From Paenibacillus nanensis (GTDB lineage: Bacteria > Bacillota > Bacilli > Paenibacillales > Paenibacillaceae): a DNA stretch of 64,000 nt. Shown here piece by piece: positions 23,484 through 31,643 of this stretch. Where the stretch lies: NCBI RefSeq assembly GCF_003583765.1, contig NZ_QXQA01000023.1, positions 1-64,000 of the forward strand. The letters run 5' to 3'. Position 1 is the first letter of the stretch. Each line of letters starts with the position of its first letter. The notes under the pieces were generated by a model. The model was given only the letters and a program-made list of their open reading frames with translations, was not told the origin of the DNA and did not search any database. Made by a program: the position numbers and the translations under genes.

Positions 23484-25568
23484 ATGCAGAATCCAGAAGT
23501 TATGCAAAGCATTGAAATGCTGCGACAATTAAACCAAGCGATTCAGGATGATCTGAATCGTGGCGACCTAGAGAGCGCCTCTGCAAAAATTAATGAGTAT
23601 GCCGGTTATATTGAGGACCCAAACTTATATTCATTAAAAGCCAACTATTTATTTATGGCTGGCCGTCTGGAAGAGGCTAAGGACGTTTTGACTAAAGGGT
23701 TGAATAAGTTTCCGTTCCATTTCGATTTGAATTTAAATTACGGGGTTGTTTGTTCGGCGCTCGGTGATTACTGGGATTGCTTACGTTACTGTGTTTACGC
23801 CATTAAATATGCGGATCGTGCAGAGCAAACGCAAGAGGCTCAAAACGTTTTTGATCAATATAGTTTGCAGCTCCTGCAAGAAGCCGGAGAAAACTTCGAA
23901 GCAGTCAAACAAGAGATTGAGGCGTGCGCGCTGCTCCTGGCAGAAGGTGACGACCGTTGGTTTCCTCTGGACCGGTTTAATCAAAGCAGGGTTCGTCATG
24001 TAATTGCGGAAGGGACAAGCGAAGAAGCATTAATCAACTTAAATGGCTCTTTATTAATAAATAACCTGGACAAAAATAACTACTTCAATTTCAAAACGGA
24101 GATGTTTAAGGGGCGACGCGCGGCAGAGCGGATTATTGAATTGCAAGAAGATTCTATAGTCCCGTTTTCGCTTATCGAGGAGGGAACCGGCGTCAGCTTC
24201 CAATTAAACGGACAATCCTTTCCTTTCCGTGCAGGCGAGTTAAGGATTAATCAATATCATTACTTGCGATTTAGTGAAGCTGGCAGCTTGAAAGTAACTG
24301 CCGATCGCCCTGTATTTATTGGCAATCCGATCCCTTTAAAGGATGAACCGAAACGAGAGCGTCTGGTTGTTCATATATTCATAGACGGTCTATCTTATGA
24401 TTTTCTAGAGCAGCAGGGATTAGAGCGAGTGATGCCCAATACGCATCGGTTTTTTCAGAAAGGTTTGATCGCAACGAATTGTCATGCTACTAGTGAATGG
24501 ACGCTGCCTAGCATCGCCAGCATTACGACAGGCAAGTACACGACAAACCACCGTTTATATCACCCAACTTACAACTATAGTTTTGAAAATCACAATCGTC
24601 TATTGCAAGAATGTTATAAGGATGGGGGATATTTCACTGCTTATATAGGGAATAACTGGAGAATTACCCCTACTTATGGATATTATAAAGGTTATGATCG
24701 GATTTTATATAAAAACTTTCTCGGCGGGATGGATTGTAGAGAAGTTGTCATGGACACGATTGAGCATCTGGAAACATTCAAGGATAAAAACAATTATGTA
24801 TGGATGTGCATTGAGGATCTTCATCATGTCCCGGACCAAATCGAATGCAATTTATCCACGCAAGCCAAAACAGATATTTCATTAAGAATGAACAGTCACA
24901 AAAAAGGGACGACTACGGTATTAACAAAATTCGACGAAAGCAAAATTCAAAAATATGAGCTCGAAATTACAAGGATCGATACCTATCTTGGGATGCTTTA
25001 TGATTACTTGACCCAAAAGTATGAAGAGGATGAACTGGTGCTCGTTCTCCATTCCGACCATGGCCAATCTTTTTTGGCGGAAGAGGATTATGTACTTCAT
25101 CCAAGCCGGAGCAGAATTCCTCTTATGATGAAGGGGAGAGGAATTCCATCCGGAAAGACAACGGAATGGCTAGAGGCAATTGATATTTTCCCAGCAATGC
25201 TTCAATTAAGCGGTCTCGAGCAAGTTTCAGGGATAGACGGCAAACTGCCCGCCGTATTAGGAGGCCGAGCCGAGCGCAATTATGTATTCTCAGAGTCCCT
25301 GCACCCTGGACAATCGTACAAGGCCTCTATCACGGATAACACGCATTCTTTCCGGTTCGAGACAAAAAATAGCGTGAGGAAAGACGGTCTGGTTCGCTTG
25401 GATTCATATTCCGTATCATTATTAAATCGAGAAACAGGTGAAGATGAAGCATACAAGAATGTAGAGAAAGCTTCATATTATGAGAAGCTTGTTTATGACC
25501 ATATTCGTCATTTCATGATTACGGATCCAATTTGCGAGGCTGATGGAACCTCCCAGAAACGGAGTTAA
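23484..25568 (+). CDS. TPR plus sulfatase/alkaline-phosphatase-superfamily protein, candidate phospho(no)transferase
   Basis: The 694-residue protein has N-terminal TPR-like helices (about 30-130; LKANYLFMAGRLEEAKDVLTKGL), a middle beta-rich part without known match (about 180-290) and a sulfatase-like domain (about 295-640). Visible metal or active-site residues are D301 (HIFIDGLSYDF), T340 in EWTLPSIASITTG (at the place of the Cys/Ser of CxPSR in sulfatases), and HSDHG 523-527. A Thr nucleophile is typical of phosphoethanolamine and phosphoglycerol transferases. There is no signal peptide or membrane segment, so it should act in the cytoplasm, where Maf works. Transfer of a phosphonate or phosphate group to flagellin glycans is my inference; hydrolase activity is the alternative. 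Confidence 0.7.
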   Translation: MQNPEVMQSIEMLRQLNQAIQDDLNRGDLESASAKINEYAGYIEDPNLYSLKANYLFMAGRLEEAKDVLTKGLNKFPFHFDLNLNYGVVCSALGDYWDCLRYCVYAIKYADRAEQTQEAQNVFDQYSLQLLQEAGENFEAVKQEIEACALLLAEGDDRWFPLDRFNQSRVRHVIAEGTSEEALINLNGSLLINNLDKNNYFNFKTEMFKGRRAAERIIELQEDSIVPFSLIEEGTGVSFQLNGQSFPFRAGELRINQYHYLRFSEAGSLKVTADRPVFIGNPIPLKDEPKRERLVVHIFIDGLSYDFLEQQGLERVMPNTHRFFQKGLIATNCHATSEWTLPSIASITTGKYTTNHRLYHPTYNYSFENHNRLLQECYKDGGYFTAYIGNNWRITPTYGYYKGYDRILYKNFLGGMDCREVVMDTIEHLETFKDKNNYVWMCIEDLHHVPDQIECNLSTQAKTDISLRMNSHKKGTTTVLTKFDESKIQKYELEITRIDTYLGMLYDYLTQKYEEDELVLVLHSDHGQSFLAEEDYVLHPSRSRIPLMMKGRGIPSGKTTEWLEAIDIFPAMLQLSGLEQVSGIDGKLPAVLGGRAERNYVFSESLHPGQSYKASITDNTHSFRFETKNSVRKDGLVRLDSYSVSLLNRETGEDEAYKNVEKASYYEKLVYDHIRHFMITDPICEADGTSQKRS

Positions 25569-25572
25569 GGCT

Positions 25573-26700
25573 ATGGATGTTTATTATAACCCTGTAAGAG
25601 CGATTTGGGGACCGGGCTCTTTTGCGAAGTTGGAAGAAGTTCTTGAAAGTTTATCAAGCAAGCGTATAGCCTTATTTTGCGGATCGAGGAGTTTTAAAGA
25701 ATCAGGGTGCGAGGAGAAGCTGCTTCCCTTAATAAGCCGGTATAAGATTGTCCGATTTGACCGGATTCCTAGCCACCCCGATATATCGGATGTGCTGGAG
25801 ATTCATCGACAAGCGAAAAATTACCGTTTTGATACGTTTATAGCTATAGGCGGAGGAAGCGTTCTTGATATGGCTAAGGCAATCAAGGCAGCTTCTTCGC
25901 TTGATCTGAATTCGGAGGAGGATTTACGAAAAATAATCGGGACTTCCGATTTTCAGCCAGGTCATGAGGCAATCGTAGCCATCCCAACGACTTCCGGTTC
26001 CGGATCTGAACTTACAAAGTGGGCGACGGTTTGGGATAAGGATAATCAAAAGAAATATTCGATTGACCATCCAGCACTCTATCCCGACTTTGCTTTGGTA
26101 GACCCGTCGCTTACGTATAGCCTTACTCTTCGTACATCCGTCACTAGCGGATTAGATGCTTTATGTCACGCTGTAGAGGCCTATTGGGCGAAAGAAAGCA
26201 ATGAATGCTCTCGTGCGTTTTCATTAACAGGGGCGTCAAGGATATTAGTGGGTCTTGAACAGCTTTTTCATCAGGAATTGAAGGAAGAAGCCCGAAACAA
26301 CCTGTCCTTAGGCAGCTTAAATGCAGGGTACGCATTTTCTCATACTAGAACAACGGCCTGTCATGCGATGGCGTATCCTTTAACTCTCCGTTATGGGATC
26401 GAGCATGGTATTGCGGTAACGATGACTTTAGCTTCTATACTTCTCTACAATTTGCCTTATTTAAACGACCAGAAGGCATTATTTGCGGCATTGAAGATTG
26501 ATTCGCCTAACGATCTGCAGGAACGAGTAAACTCGATATGCAGTCGGGCGGGAATTAAGACCAAGCTTAGAGACTATGGGGTCAACAAGGAAGAACTAGC
26601 CGCGATTGCAGCGGAATGTTTTACGAAAGGCCGAATGGATAATAACCCCTATTTATTAACGGTTGAAGAAGTAAACCATATCCTACATCATATTTACTAG
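25573..26700 (+). CDS. Iron-containing alcohol dehydrogenase, probable phosphonoacetaldehyde reductase
   Basis: A 375-residue group III alcohol dehydrogenase with AIGGGSVLDMAKA (NAD(P) binding), TTSGSGSE and the metal ligands in SGLDALCHAVEAYW, TTACHAMAYPL and YGIEHGIAVT. Next to PEP mutase and phosphonopyruvate decarboxylase, such enzymes (PhpC/FomC type) reduce phosphonoacetaldehyde to 2-hydroxyethylphosphonate. ATG 25573 is used, behind GGAGTTAAGG, rather than ATG 25543 within the preceding gene. The substrate is inferred from neighbours. Confidence 0.78.
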   Translation: MDVYYNPVRAIWGPGSFAKLEEVLESLSSKRIALFCGSRSFKESGCEEKLLPLISRYKIVRFDRIPSHPDISDVLEIHRQAKNYRFDTFIAIGGGSVLDMAKAIKAASSLDLNSEEDLRKIIGTSDFQPGHEAIVAIPTTSGSGSELTKWATVWDKDNQKKYSIDHPALYPDFALVDPSLTYSLTLRTSVTSGLDALCHAVEAYWAKESNECSRAFSLTGASRILVGLEQLFHQELKEEARNNLSLGSLNAGYAFSHTRTTACHAMAYPLTLRYGIEHGIAVTMTLASILLYNLPYLNDQKALFAALKIDSPNDLQERVNSICSRAGIKTKLRDYGVNKEELAAIAAECFTKGRMDNNPYLLTVEEVNHILHHIY

Positions 26701-26715
26701 AATGGAGCAAGTGCA

Positions 26716-28017
26716 ATGAAAACCGTCTATCTAGCCATGAGTGCCGATATTTTACATTATGGGCATATTAATGTCATTAAGGAAGCGCAGAAGTACGGGA
26801 CTGTGATTGTCGGTGTTTTAACTGACGATGTAGTTTCGACTTATAAAAAAATGCCGATCCTTTCGTTCGAAGAGCGTAAAATGATGATCGAAAATATAAA
26901 AGGGGTAAGTGAAGTCGTAGAGCAATCATCACTAGATTATGTACCGAACTTATTAAAATATAAACCTGATTTCGTTATTCATGGCGATAATTGGAGGAGC
27001 GGCGTTCAATCAGAAACGAGAAGTCGCGTTATTGAGACACTAGCCCAATGGGACGGCAGACTGATAGAAGTCGAGTATACAGAGGGAGATTCCATTAAAC
27101 GTCTGGAACAGCTAATGCAGCAATCAAGCACAACCCCTGATTTTAGAAGAGGTGTTCTAAAAAGGCTTTTGGCGCTGAAACCGTTAGTTACGGTCATGGA
27201 AGCGCATAATGGACTGACGGCACTTATCGTTGAGAATACCAAAGTCATTAAAGAAGACAACCGACCAAAAAGCTTTGATGCAATGTGGATCAGCAGTCTA
27301 TGCGATTCGACGGCCAAAGGAAAGCCGGATATTGAGTTAGTGGATTTAACCTCGCGTTTGAACACAATCAATGATGTTCTGGAGGTTACGACTAAACCGA
27401 TCATTCTCGATGGCGACACTGGCGGACTTGTCGAGCACTTTGTCTACACCGTAAAGACACTTGAACGATTAGGTGTCTCTGCAATCATTATTGAAGATAA
27501 AATTGGACTTAAGAAGAATTCATTGTTCGGTACAGATGTCGAGCAGAGCCAAGATACAATCGAGAATTTCTGTCATAAAATTAAAGAGGGTAAAAAAGCG
27601 CTTGTTACAGATGATTTTATGATTATTTCGCGAATCGAAAGCTTGATCCTTAAGGCAGGTATGGATGATGCGCTTGCCCGTGCTAAAGCCTATATTGAAG
27701 CGGGAACAGACGGAATCATGATTCATAGTAAGGAGAAGGATGGAGAGGAAATTAAAACGTTCTGCCGCGAATATGCTAAATTTCCGAACCGTGTTCCGCT
27801 TGTTGTCGTCCCTACAAGTTTTAATCATATGTATGAGGAAGAGCTTAGAGAATTAGGCGTGAATATGGTTATTTATGCGAATCATCTGCTCCGGAGCGCA
27901 TATCCAGCAATGGTTGATGCCGCTACTAAAATACTGACGCATGAAAGATCGCTCGAATGTGATGAGGTTTGTATGCCAATTAATCAGATTCTGACGCTTA
28001 TTCCGGGAGGTAACTAA
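26716..28017 (+). CDS. pepM: Cytidylyltransferase domain fused to phosphoenolpyruvate mutase
   Basis: PEP mutase forms the C-P bond by turning PEP into phosphonopyruvate. The 433-residue protein has an N-terminal nucleotidyltransferase domain (about 1-135) with the HxGH motif HYGH (14-17), like CTP:glycerol-3-phosphate cytidylyltransferases. The mutase domain (about 150-433) carries DGDTGG (232-237) and EDKIGLKKNS (260-269), the EDKxxxKxNS signature that separates PEP mutase from isocitrate-lyase relatives. It lies 15 bases after the dehydrogenase and one codon before the decarboxylase gene. The fused domain could activate the phosphonate product with CTP. Confidence 0.92.
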   Translation: MKTVYLAMSADILHYGHINVIKEAQKYGTVIVGVLTDDVVSTYKKMPILSFEERKMMIENIKGVSEVVEQSSLDYVPNLLKYKPDFVIHGDNWRSGVQSETRSRVIETLAQWDGRLIEVEYTEGDSIKRLEQLMQQSSTTPDFRRGVLKRLLALKPLVTVMEAHNGLTALIVENTKVIKEDNRPKSFDAMWISSLCDSTAKGKPDIELVDLTSRLNTINDVLEVTTKPIILDGDTGGLVEHFVYTVKTLERLGVSAIIIEDKIGLKKNSLFGTDVEQSQDTIENFCHKIKEGKKALVTDDFMIISRIESLILKAGMDDALARAKAYIEAGTDGIMIHSKEKDGEEIKTFCREYAKFPNRVPLVVVPTSFNHMYEEELRELGVNMVIYANHLLRSAYPAMVDAATKILTHERSLECDEVCMPINQILTLIPGGN

Positions 28018-29172
28018 ATGCTTTGCCCGACTGAATTCTATAACCGATTATTGGATGCAGGCATTGATTTTTTTAGCGGGGTGCCGGACTCGCTATTGCA
28101 GCCTCTATGTGAGGTTATAGATAAGCAATCCTCAAGAGGCAACCACGTGATAGCTGCAAATGAGGGGAATGCATTGTCGCTTGCTGCCGGTTATTATTTA
28201 GCGACGTCCAAAGTTGGTGCCGTCTATCTGCAAAATTCGGGTCTCGGCAATCTTGTTAACCCCCTTCTATCCTTGACAGATTCTATGGTATACCGAATTC
28301 CAGCTTTGTTAATAATCGGCTGGAGGGCGGAACCAGGCGTGAGTGACGAGCCGCAGCATAAAAAGCAGGGTTTATTAACTATGGATATGCTTGAATTACT
28401 TGGAATCCGGTCAGCAATTCTCGATGCATCCACTGAAATTGAAGAGGTTGATCAATTGCTTGCGGAAGCGAAGACTTATATGATTGAGCAGCAGCAGCCT
28501 TTTGCTTTGGTTGTGAAGAAAAATACATTCGAGCCAGTCCATTCGGTCAAGAGCGGCTATAGCTCTCTTCCTATGACACGCGAAGAGGCAATTGAGTTAG
28601 TTGTTGATTCCATTGAGAGTAGTGCAGTTATTGTATCGACAACCGGCAAAACTTCAAGGGAGCTATATGAACTTAGAAAAAGTAAAGGAATGCCGCTCAA
28701 TCGCGATTTCCTGACGGTAGGTTCAATGGGACACAGCTCACAAATTGCGCTAGGTATATCGTTAGCCAAGAAGCATTTGCCCGTTTACTGCATCGACGGA
28801 GAGGGAGCGATGCTCATGCATATGGGGGCGCTTGCTATTAATGGGGATTACGCCGGGGAGAATTACACGCACATTATTATAAATAATGGGATACATGAAT
28901 CGGTTGGCGGTCAACCGAACAGTGCGCGAAGCATACACATTGCAGATATGGCTCGTGCTTGTGGGTACAAAAGGGTATTTTCAGCATCTACCGAGGACGA
29001 GCTTAAAGCAATTATGGCGCAGGTGCTTAATCATACTGGCGCCTGTTTGGTGGAAGTCAAAGTGAATGCTATGTCTAGAAAGGATTTGGGAAGACCGGAG
29101 ACGACACCGATTGAGAACAAAATTGAATTTATGAATTTTATCGAGTCGGCGACTAGGTCGGTCTTGACCTGA
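28018..29172 (+). CDS. ppd: Phosphonopyruvate decarboxylase
   Basis: A thiamine diphosphate enzyme that decarboxylates phosphonopyruvate to phosphonoacetaldehyde, making the PEP mutase step irreversible. It shows FFSGVPDSLLQPLCEVI and ANEGNALSLAAGYYLAT in the N-terminal half, GWRAEPGVSDEPQHKKQG, and the ThDP-binding DGEGAMLMHMGAL...NNGIHESVGGQPN in the C-terminal half. All are typical of Ppd. 384 residues is normal. The start follows the pepM stop directly, with GGAGGT inside pepM. Confidence 0.93.
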   Translation: MLCPTEFYNRLLDAGIDFFSGVPDSLLQPLCEVIDKQSSRGNHVIAANEGNALSLAAGYYLATSKVGAVYLQNSGLGNLVNPLLSLTDSMVYRIPALLIIGWRAEPGVSDEPQHKKQGLLTMDMLELLGIRSAILDASTEIEEVDQLLAEAKTYMIEQQQPFALVVKKNTFEPVHSVKSGYSSLPMTREEAIELVVDSIESSAVIVSTTGKTSRELYELRKSKGMPLNRDFLTVGSMGHSSQIALGISLAKKHLPVYCIDGEGAMLMHMGALAINGDYAGENYTHIIINNGIHESVGGQPNSARSIHIADMARACGYKRVFSASTEDELKAIMAQVLNHTGACLVEVKVNAMSRKDLGRPETTPIENKIEFMNFIESATRSVLT

Positions 29173-29180
29173 GGTGAACC

Positions 29181-29894
29181 ATGCAAGCAATTATATTAAA
29201 TTCAGGGACCGGGTCTCGTATGGGCTGCAGAACGCAAAATCTGCCGAAGTGCTTGCTCCCTTTAGGCGAAGGACATACTGTTTTAAGTAAACAGGTTGAT
29301 TCGTTGGCTGATAACGGTATCCGTGACATGGTCCTAACGACTGGGCAATTTCATGATACGATAAAGTCTTACCTGCTTCACAGGTATGGGGACCGATATC
29401 AATTTCAATTTATTCATAACGACCGCTTCAAGACAACGAATTATATTTATTCGTTACACCTCATTCGCGACTATATAAACAGCGATTGTATTTTACTCCA
29501 TGGGGATTTAGTGTACGAGTCCGGGGTTATGCGTGGTTTACTTCGTTCGCCCAATCGTAACACTGTACTGGTGAGTCCGGGTGAGGAACTGCCGGAGAAA
29601 GATTTTAAAGCGCATATTGCTCAAGGCCGTATTCTGCAAATCGCAATAAATATTTTTCATGATTGCAAGTTCCTGCTCCCGCTGTATAGATTGGAGTATA
29701 GTTTTATGAAACAATGGCTGGAGCAAATTAATGAATATATCGCTCAAGACAAAATAGCAGTATATGCAGAAAATGCATTAAATGACCTGTTGAAAACCGA
29801 ATTAACGCTACTACCCCATTACTACGAAGGTTTTTGTATGGAGATCGATACAGAGGAGGATTATTCCATCTGTTTAAGCCGAAATGCCTTATAG
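29181..29894 (+). CDS. pntC: PntC-like NTP transferase, candidate CTP:phosphonate cytidylyltransferase
   Basis: A 237-residue nucleotidyltransferase of the GT-A/pyrophosphorylase fold: start QAIILNSGTGSRM, then NLPKCLLPLG (nucleotide loop), MVLTTGQF, and LLHGDLVYES (metal). Relatives called PntC couple CTP to 2-aminoethylphosphonate or related phosphonates and often neighbour PEP mutase. Here there is no aminoethylphosphonate transaminase, so 2-hydroxyethylphosphonate is the likelier substrate. Phosphocholine cytidylyltransferase (LicC) is the main alternative. It is the last gene of the operon. Confidence 0.75.
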   Translation: MQAIILNSGTGSRMGCRTQNLPKCLLPLGEGHTVLSKQVDSLADNGIRDMVLTTGQFHDTIKSYLLHRYGDRYQFQFIHNDRFKTTNYIYSLHLIRDYINSDCILLHGDLVYESGVMRGLLRSPNRNTVLVSPGEELPEKDFKAHIAQGRILQIAINIFHDCKFLLPLYRLEYSFMKQWLEQINEYIAQDKIAVYAENALNDLLKTELTLLPHYYEGFCMEIDTEEDYSICLSRNAL

Positions 29895-29947
29895 AGAACG
29901 TCAAATAGACGGACGTTACTTGATTGTATACGTTTTCAATAAATTGT

Positions 29948-29977
29948 TTGACAATTCCATGATTTCGGTGGTATAGT
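29948..29977 (+). promoter_or_regulatory. Sigma-A promoter of the cold-shock gene
   Basis: TTGACA (29948-29953), 18-base spacer, TATAGT (29972-29977), about 60 bases before the start codon. Confidence 0.65.
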
Positions 29978-30040
29978 CGATTTGTGGGCCAGACCTTATT
30001 GAAGCCTCACAGTATTTGAAGATGAAGGGAATGTTTGCGA

Positions 30041-30238
30041 ATGCAAGGTAAAGTAAAATGGTTTAACGCAGAGAAAGGCTACGGATTCATCGAGACTGAG
30101 CAAGGCGGCGACGTATTTGTTCATTTCTCCGCAATCCAATCCGAAGGCTTCAAAACGCTCGAAGAAGGCCAAGCGGTTGAATTCGACATCGTAGAAGGCG
30201 CACGCGGTCCACAAGCTGCAAACGTAGTCAAACTGTAA
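30041..30238 (+). CDS. csp: Cold-shock protein (CspA/B family)
   Basis: A single-domain nucleic acid chaperone of 65 residues with RNP1 (KGYGFIE) and RNP2 (VFVHFSAI). The start ATG 30041 gives the usual MQGKVKWFNAEKG; a TTG at 30035 is closer to GAAGGGA but would add two residues not typical of the family. It is a self-standing gene with its own promoter and terminator. Its codons are GC-richer than those of its neighbours, as expected for high expression. Confidence 0.95.
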   Translation: MQGKVKWFNAEKGYGFIETEQGGDVFVHFSAIQSEGFKTLEEGQAVEFDIVEGARGPQAANVVKL

Positions 30239-30296
30239 TCATCCGGCTATCATTAGCCACTATATAGATGGTTCAATTGACGTGCCTAACACACAT

Positions 30297-30325
30297 AAAG
30301 CCCCGGGAGACCGGGGCTTTTTTTG
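30297..30325 (+). terminator. Terminator of the cold-shock gene
   Basis: AAAGCCCCGG pairs with CCGGGGCTTT around a GAGA tetraloop, followed by T residues. It is very strong. Confidence 0.9.
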
Positions 30326-30541
30326 TTGTTTTAAATTCCATTCCCTTTATCTTCATAATTAGAACAGCCATAACCGATATAATATAGAGTATACAAGGTG
30401 ATAACGGAAAGTAAGGAATGAATTTTTTTACAATTTATAAATGAGATAAACCATCATTTTGGAAATACGGGGAGCTTCCGTTTCCTTCGCTTCGAACAAT
30501 AGCTTGAAAGAAAAAAGAATTCCTATATAAGGGGCATCCAT
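30326..30541 (+). promoter_or_regulatory. Upstream region of the deacetylase gene, possible sigma-D promoter
   Basis: AT-rich, non-coding. ACCGATAT at 30373-30380 is preceded by TA, as in the flaG and maf promoters (TAACCGATAT at 30371-30380), but its -35 at the right distance is only CATA (30354-30357). A very short frame (ATG 30418) is not convincing. Nothing else was recognised. Confidence 0.35.
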
Positions 30542-31435
30542 GTGAATTTAGCAGTCATGTATCATTACGTTAGAGAGCCGGAGGATTGGAAAGGGAGCGT
30601 TCCCATCTCGCCTAAGGAGTTCGAGTCGCAGATCGACCGGCTAGGGAAAACGCACGATTTTGTATTGCCGGATGAATTGAATAATAAAACGGCAAAACCT
30701 AAATGTATTTTAACTTTCGATGACGCGACGAGAGACCAGTATGAATACGCCTTTGACATTATGAGGCGAAAGGGAGTCCCGGGTTATTTCACGGTCATGT
30801 CAGGTCCGTTGGCAGAGCAAGAAGTTCCTGTTTTTCATTTGGTGCATGCAGCTCTTTCGTTAGTGGAAGAAAATCACTTGTGGGATGAACTGCGTCCTCA
30901 TTTAACTGCCGAGGATTTGTTGAAGCTGCGTAAGGCAGATGCTACCTATGCTTATGAGAAATCCTCTATAAGAAAATGGATCAAATATACATTAAATTTT
31001 ATTTTAGATGCGAAGCAAAGCAAAAATATCTTGGAACATCTGGTATACTCGTTGATTGGTTCCAAGCAAAAGTTTATCGACGATATGTACATTGGTGTTG
31101 AGGAATTCCGTATTATGAAGCAAGCAGGAATGACTTTAGGTGTTCACAGCGTTTATCACGCCCCATTCGATGGAGATGTACAAGCCTATTTCACAAATGA
31201 AATCGCGCCGTGTGTTCAATTTATGCAGGAGCAATTAAATATCAAGCCTTCATGGTATACGCCTCCGTTTGGGGGCGGGGAGAAAAAAGAGTTAATGAAA
31301 GAAAATTTAAAAGATCTTCTGCTGCCGTGCGGCTTTAAGGGAGCTTTCACGACGGAAAGAGGGATGATTGAGGATACTGGTTCGTTCTGGTACAAGCGGA
31401 TCGATTGTAATGAACTAACCGAACTAACCCTATGA
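30542..31435 (+). CDS. Polysaccharide deacetylase family protein
   Basis: A 297-residue NodB-type carbohydrate esterase homologue. It shows the metal-binding TFDDATRDQYEYAF (the DD pair), GVHSVYHAPF (the HxxxH-like motif, here HSVYH) and a C-terminal YTPPFGGG. No signal peptide is seen, so it is probably cytoplasmic, unlike peptidoglycan deacetylases. It could act on a nucleotide sugar or protein glycan of the flagellin pathway; that is inferred only from position and low-GC composition. GTG 30542 behind AAGGGG is the start; an overlapping ATG is followed directly by a stop. Confidence 0.7.
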   Translation: MNLAVMYHYVREPEDWKGSVPISPKEFESQIDRLGKTHDFVLPDELNNKTAKPKCILTFDDATRDQYEYAFDIMRRKGVPGYFTVMSGPLAEQEVPVFHLVHAALSLVEENHLWDELRPHLTAEDLLKLRKADATYAYEKSSIRKWIKYTLNFILDAKQSKNILEHLVYSLIGSKQKFIDDMYIGVEEFRIMKQAGMTLGVHSVYHAPFDGDVQAYFTNEIAPCVQFMQEQLNIKPSWYTPPFGGGEKKELMKENLKDLLLPCGFKGAFTTERGMIEDTGSFWYKRIDCNELTELTL

Positions 31436-31496
31436 TTCTGAAGGAGACAGACACCTATTTCTACAAATAAGGCAGTTCAAAAATAGAGTATCCCAT

Positions 31497-31540
31497 AAAG
31501 CTCATTACCGCTCTAATGAAGTGGTCTAATGGGCTTTCTC
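31497..31540 (+). terminator. Hairpin after the deacetylase gene
   Basis: AAAGCTCATTA (31497-31507) pairs with TAATGGGCTTT (31527-31537) with one G-U pair, followed by CTC rather than a pure T run. Confidence 0.5.
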
Positions 31541-31588
31541 ATATTCGCCACAAATTTTCTGAAAATTCACAAAAAACTAAAAACTCTT

Positions 31589-31617
31589 TTGAATTGGGCT
31601 CCTGCATATGATATAAT
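31589..31617 (+). promoter_or_regulatory. Sigma-A type promoter of hpf
   Basis: TTGAAT (31589-31594), 17 bases, TATAAT (31612-31617), just before AAAGGAGG and the hpf start. Confidence 0.65.
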
Positions 31618-31643
31618 AAGAGCAAGTAAAGGAGGAATGCCCC

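Noticed and set aside
5600..31500. Genomic island carried by a mobile element
   Set aside because: No integrase, transposase, tRNA end or direct repeats were found; homologous exchange explains the composition better.
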